From Hypoxylon rubiginosum (Eukaryota; Ascomycota; Sordariomycetes; Xylariales; Hypoxylaceae), in the NCBI GenBank assembly GCA_902806565.1, contig CADCXA010000059.1, positions 62,001 to 126,000 on the forward strand: a stretch of 64,000 nt of DNA, given 5' to 3'. Below the pieces are notes generated by a model. It was not told the origin of the DNA. It did no database searches and saw only the letters and a program-made list of their open reading frames with translations. The stretch's first letter is position 1; each line of letters begins with the position of its first letter. Positions 1 through 11,362 of the stretch are shown piece after piece. Made by a program: the position numbers and the translations under genes.

Positions 1-615
1 CTTCCGCAACCGTGGACACCGGCGACTGAGCCCATACCCCTTGTTATATACGGTGCTGCTTCAGCTGTGGGTGCCTACGCTATCCAGCTCGCCCGGCAGA
101 GCAACATCCATCCCCTGATTTGCGTAGCTGGAAAGTCTCAAGCTCACGTAGAGAAATTAATCGATCGTAGCCAGGGGGATGTCATCATCGACTACCGCAA
201 TGGAGACGACGCCGTCGTCGAAGCCTTGAAAGATGCCGCGGGGGGGTCGAAGCTTTTGTACGCGCTAGATGCCGTGTCGGAGAGTAACAGCTATGTCAAT
301 CTGAGCAGAGTCCTAGCTGAAGGCTCAAAGATAACACTCGTGTTGCCGCCTTCGGAGGAACACCAAATTCCTCCTCATATTATACAGTCGATTACTCTTG
401 TGGGGTCGGTACATTCGGATATTAAGGACTTTGGTTTTGTTTACTTTCGATATATCACTCGAGGTTTGCAGGAAGGATGGTTCAGACCACAGCCTCAGGT
501 AGTTGTGCCAGGAGGATTGAGAGGTATCCAAACAGGATTGGCAAACCTGAAAGATGGTAAAGCGAACGCCATAAAATACGTCTTCAGAATTGGAGAGACA
601 GAGGGACTTCAGTAA
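1..615 (+). CDS. MDR-superfamily oxidoreductase, 3' part (partial at left edge)
   Basis: The reading frame is open from base 1, so the gene begins outside the window; the first in-window GTG at 67 is not a start. The visible part opens just before the Rossmann motif (VIYGAASAVGAYAIQLA), the nucleotide-binding glycine loop of medium-chain dehydrogenase/reductases. It continues through a conserved PQVVVPGGLRGIQTGL segment and a C-terminal helix to a TAA stop. The zinc-binding and substrate half is missing. The family includes quinone reductases and trans-acting enoyl reductases (ToxD-like) that reduce C=C bonds with NADPH. The substrate cannot be told from this fragment. A second member of the same superfamily lies at 8101-9129. 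No intron is needed in the visible part. Confidence 0.85.
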   Translation, partial: LPQPWTPATEPIPLVIYGAASAVGAYAIQLARQSNIHPLICVAGKSQAHVEKLIDRSQGDVIIDYRNGDDAVVEALKDAAGGSKLLYALDAVSESNSYVNLSRVLAEGSKITLVLPPSEEHQIPPHIIQSITLVGSVHSDIKDFGFVYFRYITRGLQEGWFRPQPQVVVPGGLRGIQTGLANLKDGKANAIKYVFRIGETEGLQ

Positions 616-938
616 TCCGTCTCAGGTTTTGATCGATATCTACCTCCTAGGAGAGCCTACAAAAGGTTATCTTAGGTAGTTTTTCGCTTGGGGATTCTGC
701 TTCGTTTCGTGTCACATGTCTAATAACTTGACATCAACCCCAATTGAAATCAAAGAACGGAGATGTAGTAGAAGACTGAAAGGTCTTTGAGAGATTGAAT
801 TCTATAGGATAAAGAAAATGATGGTGATGATATCCTAGCCTGACTAGGAGAAACGTTATCCATTACAAGTCCCAATTTGAAGAGAAAAATGGTGTCCCGA
901 AATTTCGACATAGATGTCCACCTTGAAGTTAGGAGGTC
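616..938. other. Intergenic, no gene seen
   Basis: 3' flanks of two convergent genes (the MDR gene on plus, GH16 on minus). No ORF with recognisable content and no repeat was seen. Confidence 0.6.
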
Positions 939-1947
939 TTAGTTGCTTTGGTAGCAGGCGACATACTTGACCTGAAGACCACTGCCCAAGCCGGTAGTCG
1001 TCTTGTCGTCGGGTTGACCGCCGCCTTTTTGCATATTAGTAGGTGCTCCATGAAATAGTTACCTGTCGTAAGGAGGATGGTTTGCGGATTCTTACCGGGG
1101 AAGTTGCTGCCGACAGCAACGTTGAGGATTGGATAAAAGCTCTTATGGGCTACGCGGCCCCATAGCTCACCATCTCCAATATCGCTACCCTTGACCTGGA
1201 AAAACTTGTTCCCGTCGAGCCACCACTCCAAGGTCTCGTCCTGCCAGTTAGAGGGCCCGCGGTTGACCTTGATGGCCCAGGTGTGGAAGCTTTCGACCTG
1301 GAACGTCTGTCTAGCACTTCCTTTGCTAAGATGATCGGTACCTCCGCGTCCGTAGTGAAGAGTTCCAAGCGAGAAATCAGCACCGTGGGCATTTTCGAAG
1401 ACTATGAAGTATGCCGAATTAGAAACGAACTGATACACCAAACCTCTCTGCCAATATTCTTGATAGACCCCGGGTCTGTCTAGATGGGAGAAACCAAAGG
1501 GATGGGCGGAAAAGACCAAATTGTTCACTCACTATCCCACTCTCCACATTGAGGCCAGCTGACATTTTTCCCGTTACGAATGTCGTTGCCGAGAGCCCAG
1601 AACGCAGGCCAGATGCCGGACTGCTGGTTTGCCGGGAAGGTTCCGGATCGCAGCTCGGCCTGCAACAACATGCGGTGCCCGTCTGGACAGTTGAAGGCCT
1701 CCTTACACTCGAGGCGGGCAGAGGTCCACTGGCCATTGTTGTGCTGCGGGGTGATCTGTAGCAGGCCAGAGCCACTGAGAGAGGAGTTGGAGTTGCTCTG
1801 AGTGTAATGCTGAACCTCCTGGTTGCCTTGGTTAGGCCCGCTTGACACTATGTTCCATTTCGACTGGTTAGGGAGAGATCCCGCTGAGCCCGAAAAGTCG
1901 TCGGACCAGGCGAGGCTGTATCCCGACTCTGCTGGCGGAGGAGACAT
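939..1947 (-). CDS. Glycoside hydrolase family 16 protein (endo-beta-1,3-glucanase-like), three exons
   Basis: Reconstructed as complement(939..1024, 1096..1401, 1533..1947), 268 aa. Joining exon 1 and exon 2 across the 131-bp intron 1402-1532 creates GEWDIFEN, the GH16 catalytic motif ExDxxE (nucleophile and acid/base glutamates), followed by the conserved GTLHYG. Intron 2 (1025-1095, with a TACTAAT branch site) joins SNFPG to GGQPDDK and gives the usual C-terminal strand ending VKYVACYQSN. The family hydrolyses beta-1,3(4)-glucans of fungal or plant walls or of storage laminarin. The start was chosen at the ATG giving MSPPPAESGYSL, right before the conserved WSDDFSG. An in-frame ATG exists at 2025, but the extra residues look unlike coding sequence. 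No signal peptide is visible with either start, so an unseen 5' exon ending near the TTTAG just upstream of 1947 is possible. Confidence 0.85.
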
Positions 1948-4900
1948 TGCTAAAGTGAAATCTGCCTGATGTATGAGTGTGCGAGTTACTCGAAGAAGAC
2001 TGGTATTCAAACTGGAGTGGGACAATTCACGATGAATCGAATATAGAATAGGTCGTAATACCTACTTCCTTATATACTTGACGCGAATAAACCGATGCTA
2101 TCTTGACCAGAGGAATATGTTAAAGCCATAGCCTATTTTAAACTCAATTCTGACATTAGACATGGGTGGCTATTACGAAGCATGACAGTATTAGCTATTA
2201 ACTTACGGGCTAACAGACCTCCTTTCTGGCCTTGGAGATGATTTCCCGCTTGGCCATTAAGAGGCAAAGTGTTGTAAGTATCTGTTTTCAGCTTATATCG
2301 TAGCCATACGTCTGACTATTTATTGATGATGTCAGCATGTTTAGTCGTCAATAGTGTTAACATTGGGTGAGGTATGATCTAATGATCTAGGCTCTTTCCG
2401 TATGGGGGTAAGTCATCCTATGTAAGACACTCTAGTACAATAGAAAGTTGCCTGCGTAACATAAAAGAAACGGCCATGTGAGTGTAACGTAACCTATGCT
2501 AATATTCAGGGCTATTGGCCTGTTCGTATTTTTGATGTTATGCGCGTGAGAGCTATTGTCAACCTTCATACCTACCTAGCCAACCATGTCTTAGTCTTAT
2601 TCTTTACCACTGGGTCTGTCACCTAGGGCTCCGCGGTGTGACATCAATATAATTGGAATTGTCAGTATTACTATCAAATATAATGATCTTGGCCAATAGG
2701 GTCGAGATCTTTTAGTAATATTTGATTAAAATCTGATGTTATCTGAGAGGATGACAGCGAGTTCTAGATCTGTGTACAGAGTTGTAACTCGAATCCAGAT
2801 CTTCGTTAGGCACTCCGGTCAACGAGTTAAGGCGAGTCTACCAAAAATAACTTCAAATGTACCTGGGTGATTTGTAGTTTTGCAAATGTAGCAGGATATT
2901 TACCTACCTACCTATTCATGATTGCATTATTTCGCCTATGAGTATTTGAGTACTCTAGAAACCTGACACTGTGATTGATATATATACCTCATAGGTGCCT
3001 AGCGTGCTACTATTATATGCCTAGGTATCCATCCCTTTCATCGTGCGGTATCGCGGTTTGTGTGATAGGTTATCAAGTAATGACGATAATTGTGCTCGCA
3101 CCCACCTGGGGTATCGTAGTCTTGAAAGTATCACTGGTTAAAATCATGAATTACGATTGCCAGGTTTTACTTAAACGGTAGGTCTCTTCATCTGCTGGGG
3201 CACGTGAGATGGGTTGGCAGAAGGGCTGGTGTTGGTTGTTTGGCCTTAATGCCATATTAAGCAAACAACTTCCCACTTTGCCGGCCGTGGCCCTATTTAT
3301 CATCATTATACACTGAAATCTTCGTGCCTCCCCTAGGATATTACGCGTCCCGTTTCGTAAATGACAGCCTTGACTCTACGTGAAACGGCGGACATTTTTC
3401 GGCATGTGCCTGGATCAGTGGATACGACGAAATGCTTGAGGCGTTGAGATCATGGCGAAACTCGAAGTAGGCTGATTTCTAAGTCTCTGACGGCTTCTTC
3501 TGTTCTCCTGTCTTCTTTTTGAGGTGCCTATGAGAGTTTCGTCTCGAGACATTCCTCCCTAGTATAAGGCCTCATAGCAGGGTGAGGACCAGGGTTGTGT
3601 TGTGCCCATATTGTACTATTGAACACATGCGGCATCGGGTTACGGCAAGTGGAAGTAGCAAGACCACGCGTCGTGAACGGCATAGGGCAGAAAGTTCTTG
3701 TAGATTTCGATTCTGGTTCCCTGGCCAATAGCTCCAACTCAGCTTGAGAAATCTAGGTTGTTGGATCATCATATACTGGCATACAAACCTACTGCTATGC
3801 GCGCAAATGTGCTATAGGTAACTGGTATATGTAGCCTTATCCTTTTCCTCCATACTAAGGTTATGGGATCCATTGTCACTATTGCGGATACGTACCTAGA
3901 CTCAATAGGTCCATCGGGGTTGTTTACAAATGGGGGAAAGGAACGGTCTTATCGAATCTCCGACGAGCATGGGAACCCCTTTATAAAATATGGTCTCGTA
4001 GATTATGTAGGGAATTTTAATCTAATTCGACTCATTTACTATACTCTTTCTAACAAACAAGCGCCGATATGCAGAGCATGAAAAGATGAATTTCGTACAA
4101 CATTGAGACAGTCTCTAATCGTGAGGTCTTTTTCCCCCTTCTGCAAACCATCTCCAATGGGACTGAAGCGCTAACTGAGTCTTGTTATGCCTTGGCAATG
4201 GTAAGGTACTCGTGTTTAGCGTACCAGCCCCTGACCAGGTCCCAATAAGTGCTGGAGAAGAAAAGGTCGACTCGAACCGCAAACAATCATAACCTATGGG
4301 CATCATGATTCATTTATTAAAAGGTAGTAGGCAGGTAGACACTCGATGCTGTGGCAACGAATTCATGCTGCCTTCTGTCCGTATTGGGATTTGATCGCCC
4401 TGGCTGTTCGTCATTGGTGCATAAACATTCTGAAACGGCCACTATGGGCCAACAATAGCACCACCGTCCGATATCAGCAGACCATAGCATCATAATTGAC
4501 ACAGGCCAAACCGCTTCAAGATCAAATAGCAAGGGGTTTCTCAGGAGTCGAGTGCCTCATATCTTTCCTACTACCTAGGCTAGGTATGTAGAATGTAGAA
4601 GGACAGAACGGTGCTTTTAATTACCGCGATATCCACAGTAGAAACGTCTTGGCCCGAGATCTGGCACAAGGGTTGAAACGTGGGAGGATCAACGCTAACC
4701 GGCAGATCATAAGCGATCCTTTTTTTTCCCCTTTCCTTTTTCTTTCTTTAGGGGCTTAGAACATATGGAAATTTGAGCGCCTCACAGTCACATTCCTTGC
4801 GGATCGCCATCCCGCTCAAGCCACTGTCGGCTCGAGCCGAGTTACCGCTATTAACTGGTACAGCAACGCGCAATATCAACACTCAGTTCCGATAAAGGGG

Positions 4901-5825
4901 TTTTTGTTATCTATCTGCATTACAATTTCCGGAGGTATGAGTAAATATTGCACTTGTTGAGTGCTATCTCATCTAACCCTCAAGATTTCGTAAATAGTTG
5001 TAACCTTGGTCTGTTTGGCCCCCGTATGGTGAGTTTAAACCTCGCGAGACATTATCCTTACCTTAGGTCGCAGCGCCGGCGCCGGCGCCAGCACCAATAC
5101 GGACAGCACGTATCTCCCTTTGCCCAATTTTGGGCATCTCTACAAAGTCCCACTATGTGTACCTAGGTAGGTTAGGACCAACGCTAGATGGTTCTGGAGC
5201 TAGATTCTTTAAGCCTCAATAATTCTGGCTAATCCTGCCAACCTGGACGACGTTTCCTTCTCGACCCTGTCGGGACATTTCAACGGTAACCGGGGTTGTC
5301 GTCCATTTTCTACTAGGCGCCCCAGTGGGGATCAGCTTCGAATCCACTCACAGGTCACAATGGAAACTCGAAACGGCTCTCCTTCGCGTCACTACCACGT
5401 ACCTAATATATACATGACCAAAGAAAAGGGTTAAAGAAGAGAGGCTCCACTCGGAGGAGGCTCCTCTGGCTGCTCGAAACCCACCAGCATGACACAGATC
5501 GCGTTGGATATTGGCTCATGCAACCATTCTAGGGGTCTTCTATTCGGCAGGCACTTCGGTTTGGGTTAATTCGTAATGAATTACCAGCCTGCGAACATGG
5601 AACAAGGTCGCCAGTGGCTATTATATAGCCAAGTGATGCTCGCCAAAGATCATCATCTCTCACTTTGCTCTGCAGGCCGGTTTCCTTTTACCATTAAACT
5701 TCTCTTTGGTGTTGACGATCCCGTGGATCTGTTCTATTCTTAATTCATTCCCTTTTCAGCTTCCTTGTACCCTATCATTCATTCGTCGGCCCGGTGCTGC
5801 TCATCTTTTCATACCTATACACAAG
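1948..5825. other. Long intergenic stretch without recognisable gene
   Basis: Nearly 3.9 kb with only short ORFs (up to 83 codons) that show no family signature or plausible splice pattern. It holds several copies of the TACCTACCTA/TAGGTAGGTA motif (for example 2569-2582, 2901-2916, 4570-4590, 5158-5176), a pyrimidine-rich run near 4720-4750, and a GC-only tract (GCGCCGGCGCCGGCGCC) near 5073-5089. A TATA-like ATTATATAG occurs about 200 bp before the next gene. The composition is moderately AT-rich but far from the RIP-block level at 20-26 kb. Confidence 0.5.
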
Positions 5826-7202
5826 ATGCCGTCCTTCTATTCGTCTATTCTTTCCTTTGCATCTGTGCTGGCTGTAGCACAGGCACACGGCGTTGTGATA
5901 GCTGTTCAGGGTATTGATGGCTCGCCACAAGGTGTTGGCTTCAAAGGTAAAGACTGATCGGCTATGTAAACAAAGCCTTGATAGCTGACAATCTTGCTAG
6001 TCGAGGCTGAATTGGCAAGGAATTGCACGTCCATCAGCCCCTGCCAACAGGATACGACTATCATTCGAGATGCCGAGATCGCGGCCAACGTCGTAAACGA
6101 ATGCGGCCGGACGGAGCTGGCGGGCAACATTGATATCGGAGAGAACACGGAGAACGCGCTTGCTTCAGGCACTGTTACCCAAGTCCAGAGCGGAACACAA
6201 CTCAAAGTTACTATCCGTAAGGAGCCCTATTTAGACTTGCATCGCGCTTTGACTCTCGACTGACACATAACTTTAGATCAAGTTAACGCTGATGGAGCTG
6301 GACCTTATGCATGTGATCTGGTAAGTCTGCTGTCGACGGTACCTGTTGCAATGATGCAGGCTAATTCATACATCATTTAGGTCGAAGCCGGTAACAACGG
6401 TGTCATCACTCAAAACCTCACTGTCCAGAACAACGTTCCCGGTGTCAACGGTTTCTCCCAAGCCAAGACACAGGACTTCGATATCCTCGTGGATATGCCC
6501 GATTCTTTTGCATGCACCGGATGTGAGTAGAGCCGCCCCACTCGTAGGAATAGCATCATGCTGACAGCCGTGCGTAGCATCCGCAGGCAACGTCTGCACC
6601 GTCAGATGCAGGAACAATGCTCTGGCCGGTCCCTTTGGTAAGAACCCTTTTCTGGGAATTTCCCAGGACGCCTTCTCCATGGGGAGTTCTGGACCCCTTA
6701 ACATGACTCGGAACCTTTGAGAAGTTGATCGCTGACGATAAACGCTGCAGGTGGATGCTTCCCTGTCCAGCAGGTAGATGTAGACCCTAGCCAGAACACG
6801 GCGGCCGGCGTGACAACGAACCTGTCATTGGACAAGGTGTTCAAGCAGGTTGCTCAGGACCAGGCCGATCTTCCCGCCGCCGTAGCTGCTATCCAAGACG
6901 CCGGTACAGACGAGGCGCTGCAGAATGCGGCGGCGGTCAGCGACCTACTGGGACAGACAGTCACTAGCCTGCCTGCCTCCACGCAGATCCTTGATATTGT
7001 CACGGGCGTAGCGGCAACTGCCACATCAGCAGCCGCGGATGCTACCACTACTGCTGCTGCGAGCGCTTCGGCGAGCGCAACAGGCTCTAGCAAGAAGAAC
7101 GGCAACGGGCGTGGAAACAACAATAACAACAACAGCAACGCTGCTAACAGCGGAAACAACCGAGGTAACAACAAGAAGAGAGCTGAGGTGTTCTTCGCCT
7201 AG
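5826..7202 (+). CDS. EGH16/GAS1-like (MAS-type) secreted protein, six exons
   Basis: Reconstructed as join(5826..5946, 6001..6216, 6277..6320, 6381..6522, 6578..6637, 6751..7202), 344 aa. A signal peptide (about residues 1-20, ending AVAQA) is followed by HGVVIAVQGIDGSPQGVGFK. The mature part carries hallmarks of the Egh16/GAS1/MAS family: NCTSISPCQQDTTIIRDAEI, NVVNECGRTELAGNIDIGEN, HQVNADGAGPYACDL, NNVPGVNGFSQAKTQDFDI and CTVRCRNNALAGPFGGCFPVQQ. This family was described from powdery mildew haustoria and Magnaporthe appressoria and is secreted or surface-associated; its biochemical activity is not settled. The C-terminal 130 residues are Ala/Ser/Thr-rich and then an Asn/Gly/Lys run (GNGRGNNNNNN), a likely disordered tail. 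Five introns of 54-113 bp are unusually dense for this window. Every junction restores family sequence, so the model is firm. Confidence 0.93.
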
Positions 7203-8100
7203 ATGCGCAGACCTAAGTCTAAAGATACTGATGGAGGGCCTCGGGGCACTTCAGAAAGTGGGTGGCGAAGGGCTGCGCCTGTTAGCAGTGCTTGCCAGGA
7301 GTTTGGACGCACCGGGTAGAGGAACTTGGATAGGGGCACTTTTTATTGTACCAAAGATTTGTCTGTCTGTATATATATATCTGACCACGTAGATTACGAA
7401 ATTACAGATTTATTTCGCTGTAAGTGGCGTGGGTCGGAAGCGTGTGACAACTTGCTGGTGAATAAATCGTGAGTGGCCTACTATGACGCTCGGGTTTAGC
7501 ATTCCCGAATCCTGTCGGCAATTCATCTATCCCGTATGGCTGATGGAATAATGTCCTCGGGGTTTGTCAAAGAAATACATGTAAGTAAGCCCCGATGTTA
7601 CACACGACTGTTGGTTCTAGCAGAGAGATTACTAATTTTGACAGATGATAATGATGGTGATGATGAATTTGGTTACACGAAACTTGTCTTGGATGGTAGG
7701 ATCTCGGAGATAAACGGACAATCCCAGCCAATAAGCCCAATAGGGTTATGTCGGCATCCAGTAGGATAACGCCCGGTGCTCTTAGTCGGATCATCTGGCA
7801 ATCACGATTGTGTTCTTTACCCTTTTTGGTAATCACTTAAATCCGAGGTATCTCAAGCCCGAATCGCGCTCTCCGTCCAGTCGTCTAGCAACATGAAAGA
7901 GCAAACACCATTTAACTAGCCATGGCCAAAGATCCGTCCTCTTTCTGTTTTGCAGCTACAGCTCTACAGCTCTACATCTCTCCGCACACCTGCTACCAAA
8001 CACCAACCCGTCTGTCCCACCTCATTCCTTTGATCCACTCCTAAACTTCTCTACCACTTTCTCAAATATTTAGGTCCATACTTTACATACCTTACGCACA
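7203..8100. other. Intergenic with a pyrimidine-rich upstream stretch
   Basis: 3' flank of the EGH16-like gene, then the promoter side of the reductase at 8101. Bases 7953-7985 carry a short tandem repeat of CTACAGCT inside a pyrimidine-rich stretch (about 7950-8080), common upstream of well-expressed fungal genes. ORFs here have no recognisable content. Confidence 0.45.
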
Positions 8101-9129
8101 ATGGCAACGCACTTGGCAGCCATGGCCACTGGGAAGGCTCAGCCGCTAGAGGTTCGAGAACGGCAGACGCCTAAGCCTGGACCTGGTGAGCTACTCCTCC
8201 AAGTCAAATCGCTCGCCCTGAATCCCCTTGATTACAAGTGCCGCGACTTCGGCTTCATGGTCGCCAGCTACCCCGCCGTCTTGGGCTCAGACATCGGCGG
8301 CGTAGTCCTCGAGGCCGGATCCAACGTCCCCAGTACCTTCAAGCCAGGCACCCGTATTGCCGCTTTCGCACCGACCTTCTTCGTTAGATGCGCACCCGAC
8401 TACGGCGCTTTCCAGCAGAAGGTCATCATCCCGGCAAGGAACGCCACCCCCATCCCGGACACCATATCCTTCAACGAAGCTGCCATCTTACCCATGGCCG
8501 TCGTGACAACCTGGTCGGGATGGTGGACAATTGGCCTCCCGCGAAACATCTCTTTCTCACCTAATGCCAAGCAGGGGATCTTGGTCTGGGGCGCTTCGTC
8601 TAGCGTCGGCAGTATGGTCGTACAGAGCGCCAAGCTGCTAGGTTTCACCGTCTACGCTACAGCGAGCGCAAAGCACCACGAATACGTCAAGTCGCTAGGC
8701 GCGACTAGAGTTTTTGATTATAAGGATCCTGGCGTAGAGAAATCCATAATCGAAGCTGCCAAGGGAGATGGGCTGGCGGTCAAGTATGGATACGACGCCG
8801 TCGGAGCCCTCCAGTCTTGCCTGAACATTCTGAAAGCGTTGAAAGGAAGCGAGACCGCCCACTTAGCCTCCGCGCCTCCCTTAATGCCGGATGGGCCTAC
8901 TGCGGAAGGCGTCGAGACCAAGTTTGTCGTTGCTTCGCTTGAGGAGGAGGAACAGGCTGAGCAATTTTCGTTCTGGATGAATGCCTGGTTGAAGGAAAAG
9001 CTGGAGAAGAACGAAATAGTTCCGAGCCCCAAGATACAAGTGGTCGAAGGAGGTCTACATGGCATTAACAAGGGCCTAGATATTCTGAAGGCGGGAGTCA
9101 GCTGCACTAAGCTGGTCCTCGAGATTTGA
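8101..9129 (+). CDS. Zinc-independent MDR oxidoreductase (ToxD/enoyl-reductase-like)
   Basis: A single exon of 342 aa starting at an ATG in good context. The N-terminal GroES-like half contains TPKPGPGELLLQVKSLALNPLDYK and the conserved VLGSDIGGVV. The Rossmann half contains ILVWGASSSVGSMVVQSAK and GYDAVGA, and the protein ends with the usual GLHGINKGLDILKAG segment. The Cys/His/Cys ligands of zinc alcohol dehydrogenases are absent, which places it with quinone reductases and trans-acting enoyl reductases of fungal secondary metabolism. It probably reduces an activated C=C bond with NADPH in the cytosol. No polyketide synthase lies in the window, so a biosynthetic role cannot be claimed. It belongs to the same superfamily as the partial gene at 1-615. 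Confidence 0.9.
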   Translation: MATHLAAMATGKAQPLEVRERQTPKPGPGELLLQVKSLALNPLDYKCRDFGFMVASYPAVLGSDIGGVVLEAGSNVPSTFKPGTRIAAFAPTFFVRCAPDYGAFQQKVIIPARNATPIPDTISFNEAAILPMAVVTTWSGWWTIGLPRNISFSPNAKQGILVWGASSSVGSMVVQSAKLLGFTVYATASAKHHEYVKSLGATRVFDYKDPGVEKSIIEAAKGDGLAVKYGYDAVGALQSCLNILKALKGSETAHLASAPPLMPDGPTAEGVETKFVVASLEEEEQAEQFSFWMNAWLKEKLEKNEIVPSPKIQVVEGGLHGINKGLDILKAGVSCTKLVLEI

Positions 9130-9340
9130 TGGTCGGTACCTGGGTCTAGGGAGGAAAAAAGACGGCTTTATGAAAGAAAGTCCATAGGAATGAATATACT
9201 ATACGGATTCTACAAAACGTGCTGAAGGAGCTTGTCGGTCGGTAGCTGTCGCTCCTGTGGTGTGTATTTCCCCTAAGCGTGGAGTGCATGCTTCCCGACT
9301 CTGCCGGTCTCTGAAAGAAAAGCCTAGAAAAGGGGCTTTA

Positions 9341-9948
9341 TTACAACTTGACATCCAGCCGTAACGCCAGTTTCCAACCCCACCAGATCATTGCGCCTAT
9401 TGAGATCAAATTTATATGAATGCTCATCGCATGGGTACGCGAGAAGGCTCTATTTAGGTTGGTCATATCCTCACTCAGCTGCTCGGCCGGGTCATTTGCC
9501 TTTCGTCCGTCTCGTGTTTCTATCACTCGATCAGTAAATGTTACTCTTAGTCCATCCCGACACATAAGCTCCTACCTTGGTGAATCCGATCAATCATGAC
9601 CTGGCGCGTCCGTGGTCCATAGATGGCTAAGTTTAGCAGGGCCGTAACTCCCGCAACTGTGAATGGAATCCAGTTGCTCTTGCTCTCTCGTAGCGTTAGA
9701 GGCCCGTACGGAGGAATCGTCGCGGCTGTTAAGAAGACTAGCAAGGTCTGAATACGGAAGTAGATGGGAAAGACGCGCTTCTGAAGGGTCGTGAAGGCAG
9801 ATCTAGGCAATGCTTGATAGCACACCTTTACCATGACAAACGATTGGTACAGCTCCGTACCGAGTAGCGTGGAGAAGGATAGGATGTGGAGAGGTGCCAA
9901 GAAGCTGGCCGGGAGCCAACCTGATTCTACGAGAGCCATGGAGACCAT
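9341..9948 (-). CDS. TMEM205-like (DUF4149) membrane protein, two exons
   Basis: complement(9341..9519, 9576..9948), 183 aa. The 56-bp intron 9520-9575 joins DRIHQ to ETRDGRKANDP. Four hydrophobic segments are visible: one near residues 15-35 (FLAPLHILSFSTLLGTELYQSF), one near 70-85, one near 95-110, and a C-terminal one (INLISIGAMIWWGWKLAL). The order, the short length and the polar linker with AFSRTHAMSIHINL match the fungal TMEM205-like/DUF4149 family of small four-helix proteins. Their molecular role is poorly known; human TMEM205 is linked to cisplatin resistance. Start at ATG 9948; an upstream out-of-frame ATG was ignored. Confidence 0.85.
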
Positions 9949-10252
9949 AGTTAATTTTATGGGAGGTTGAGAATTGAGTAGATAGTTCCAACTTCCCAGA
10001 GAGAAATTAGAATTCGAATAGGTATTTATACCTTGGTACTGGAGGTAGGACTGCTGCTATCACCGGCGGAAGACGGGATTTGAATGTTGAAGACTTTCTG
10101 TCATCAAGCTAAAGCTCCGAAGGGGGTCGGAGATAGTGTAGATGCCATCCCAATCCCCATCCCCCTAAAGGTGGATCACCACCACCACCACCACCTTTAG
10201 TAAATATATTTCCATCTGAGCAACATCCTCTAGAGACAGGCGAATGTGAATA
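9949..10252. other. Intergenic with a (CAC)n-loop inverted repeat
   Basis: Between the TMEM205-like start and the SDR stop. Apart from the hairpin at 10165-10200, listed separately, nothing else stands out. Confidence 0.5.
10165..10200. repeat. Perfect 10-bp inverted repeat around a CAC microsatellite
   Basis: CTAAAGGTGG (10165-10174) is the exact reverse complement of CCACCTTTAG (10191-10200). The 16-base loop consists of GAT plus CAC repeats. It sits about 50 bp after the stop of the minus-strand SDR gene, measured toward higher coordinates on the other side, so it is not its terminator; function unknown. Confidence 0.6.
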
Positions 10253-11362
10253 TCAAAAGGTCATCTTCATCTTCAGGGAGTCTTTCTTGACTATCTCATC
10301 CTTCTTATCGAAGAACTCAGCCATGTCCCACATAGCCGAGAGATAACGGCCGGCTAGCCACTCCTGTCTCTGGCTTGTGAGAAACGCAATGGTGTCGCCG
10401 CTCAACGCCGGTGTACACTTGAGCCAACCTGCGCCATCCTTGAATCAGTCTACAATGTTCGATTTTACGGCAGTTACATAAGAGCAACGTACCTTGGGTC
10501 TGCTCCGGTAGTCCCCGGGCGAGGTCTGTGGCTACGCTATCATAGTCCGTTAGCGGGATTGGCCGCAGCCATATCGACGAAAGATGATCTAGTTTACGTA
10601 CCCGCCTGGATGGAACGAGTAACTCAGCAAACCCTAAGACAGCGTTAGAGGAACGACGAACCACCCTTTATGGCGCGAGGATATTAGTACCTGATCCGCA
10701 TACTCGGCCATGAGATATTCCGTGAGCCTCAAGAGAGCGAACTTGCTTATCTGATAGCTACTTCCACCCGTAAGGAAGTGCATGGCCCCAGTCGACGACA
10801 TGTTGATGATGGTTTTATCGCCGCCCTTCAGCATTAAGGGGAGGAACGATTTGGCAACGAGGTAACTTCCGAACACGTTGACCTCAAAGCTCCGCCACCA
10901 CGCATCCTCGTCTCCGTCCAAGATCTTGTCGTACTTTGCTAGGAAGCCCGCGTTGCCAATCAAGATATCAAGTCGACCCCACGCGGCCTCCAAGCTTTGA
11001 GCTGCACTCTTGACGCTCGACGAGACGGAAACGTCCATCCGTAGCAAGCGTACTACCGGCTTCTCTCTGCCGACATCGGTCGCGGCCTTCTCAATTTCTG
11101 CCACGACTTCGGGAGCATCTGAACGGCAGGTGATGGCGATACGCGAAGCGCCAGCCATGGCATAGGACAGGGCGACACCCTTTCCAATGCCTTTATTTCC
11201 GCCGGTTACTAGGACATACTTTCCGGTGCAATTGGACTTGGTTAGGGGATTGATAAAGTCGTAAGTGTCATATCGACTTGTGGTTGTGAAATTGCCGCCC
11301 CAAGCCGGAGCCACGGGAGGGTAAGGAAGCGACGCAAGTTCCTTTTGCAATACGTTAGTCAT
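10253..11362 (-). CDS. Short-chain dehydrogenase/reductase (SDR), four exons
   Basis: complement(10253..10428, 10493..10536, 10602..10633, 10691..11362), 307 aa. The cofactor motif VLVTGGNKGIGKG (TGxxxGxG) lies near residue 50, the structural motif is LIGNAG, and the catalytic Ser and YxxxK are in INMSSTGAM...SSYQISKFA. Removing the introns of 64, 65 and 57 bp restores GLLSYSFHPGG, VATDLARGLPEQTQ and GWLKCTPALSGDTIAFLTS, the classical SDR C-terminal half. It is an NAD(P)-dependent oxidoreductase of unknown substrate. The ATG at 11362 (MTNVLQKELASLPYPP) was preferred over 11539, because the upstream part is a translated GGCT microsatellite (SQPASQQTSQQTSQ) that looks like 5' leader. Confidence 0.9.

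Noticed and set aside
2975..4532. Several ORFs of 60-72 codons on both strands in the 2-5.8 kb spacer
   Set aside because: No family pattern, no splice logic, and start codons in poor context; typical chance ORFs in AT-leaning DNA.
10165..10200. The 10-bp inverted repeat as a transcription terminator
   Set aside because: Fungal polymerase II genes do not use stem-loop terminators.
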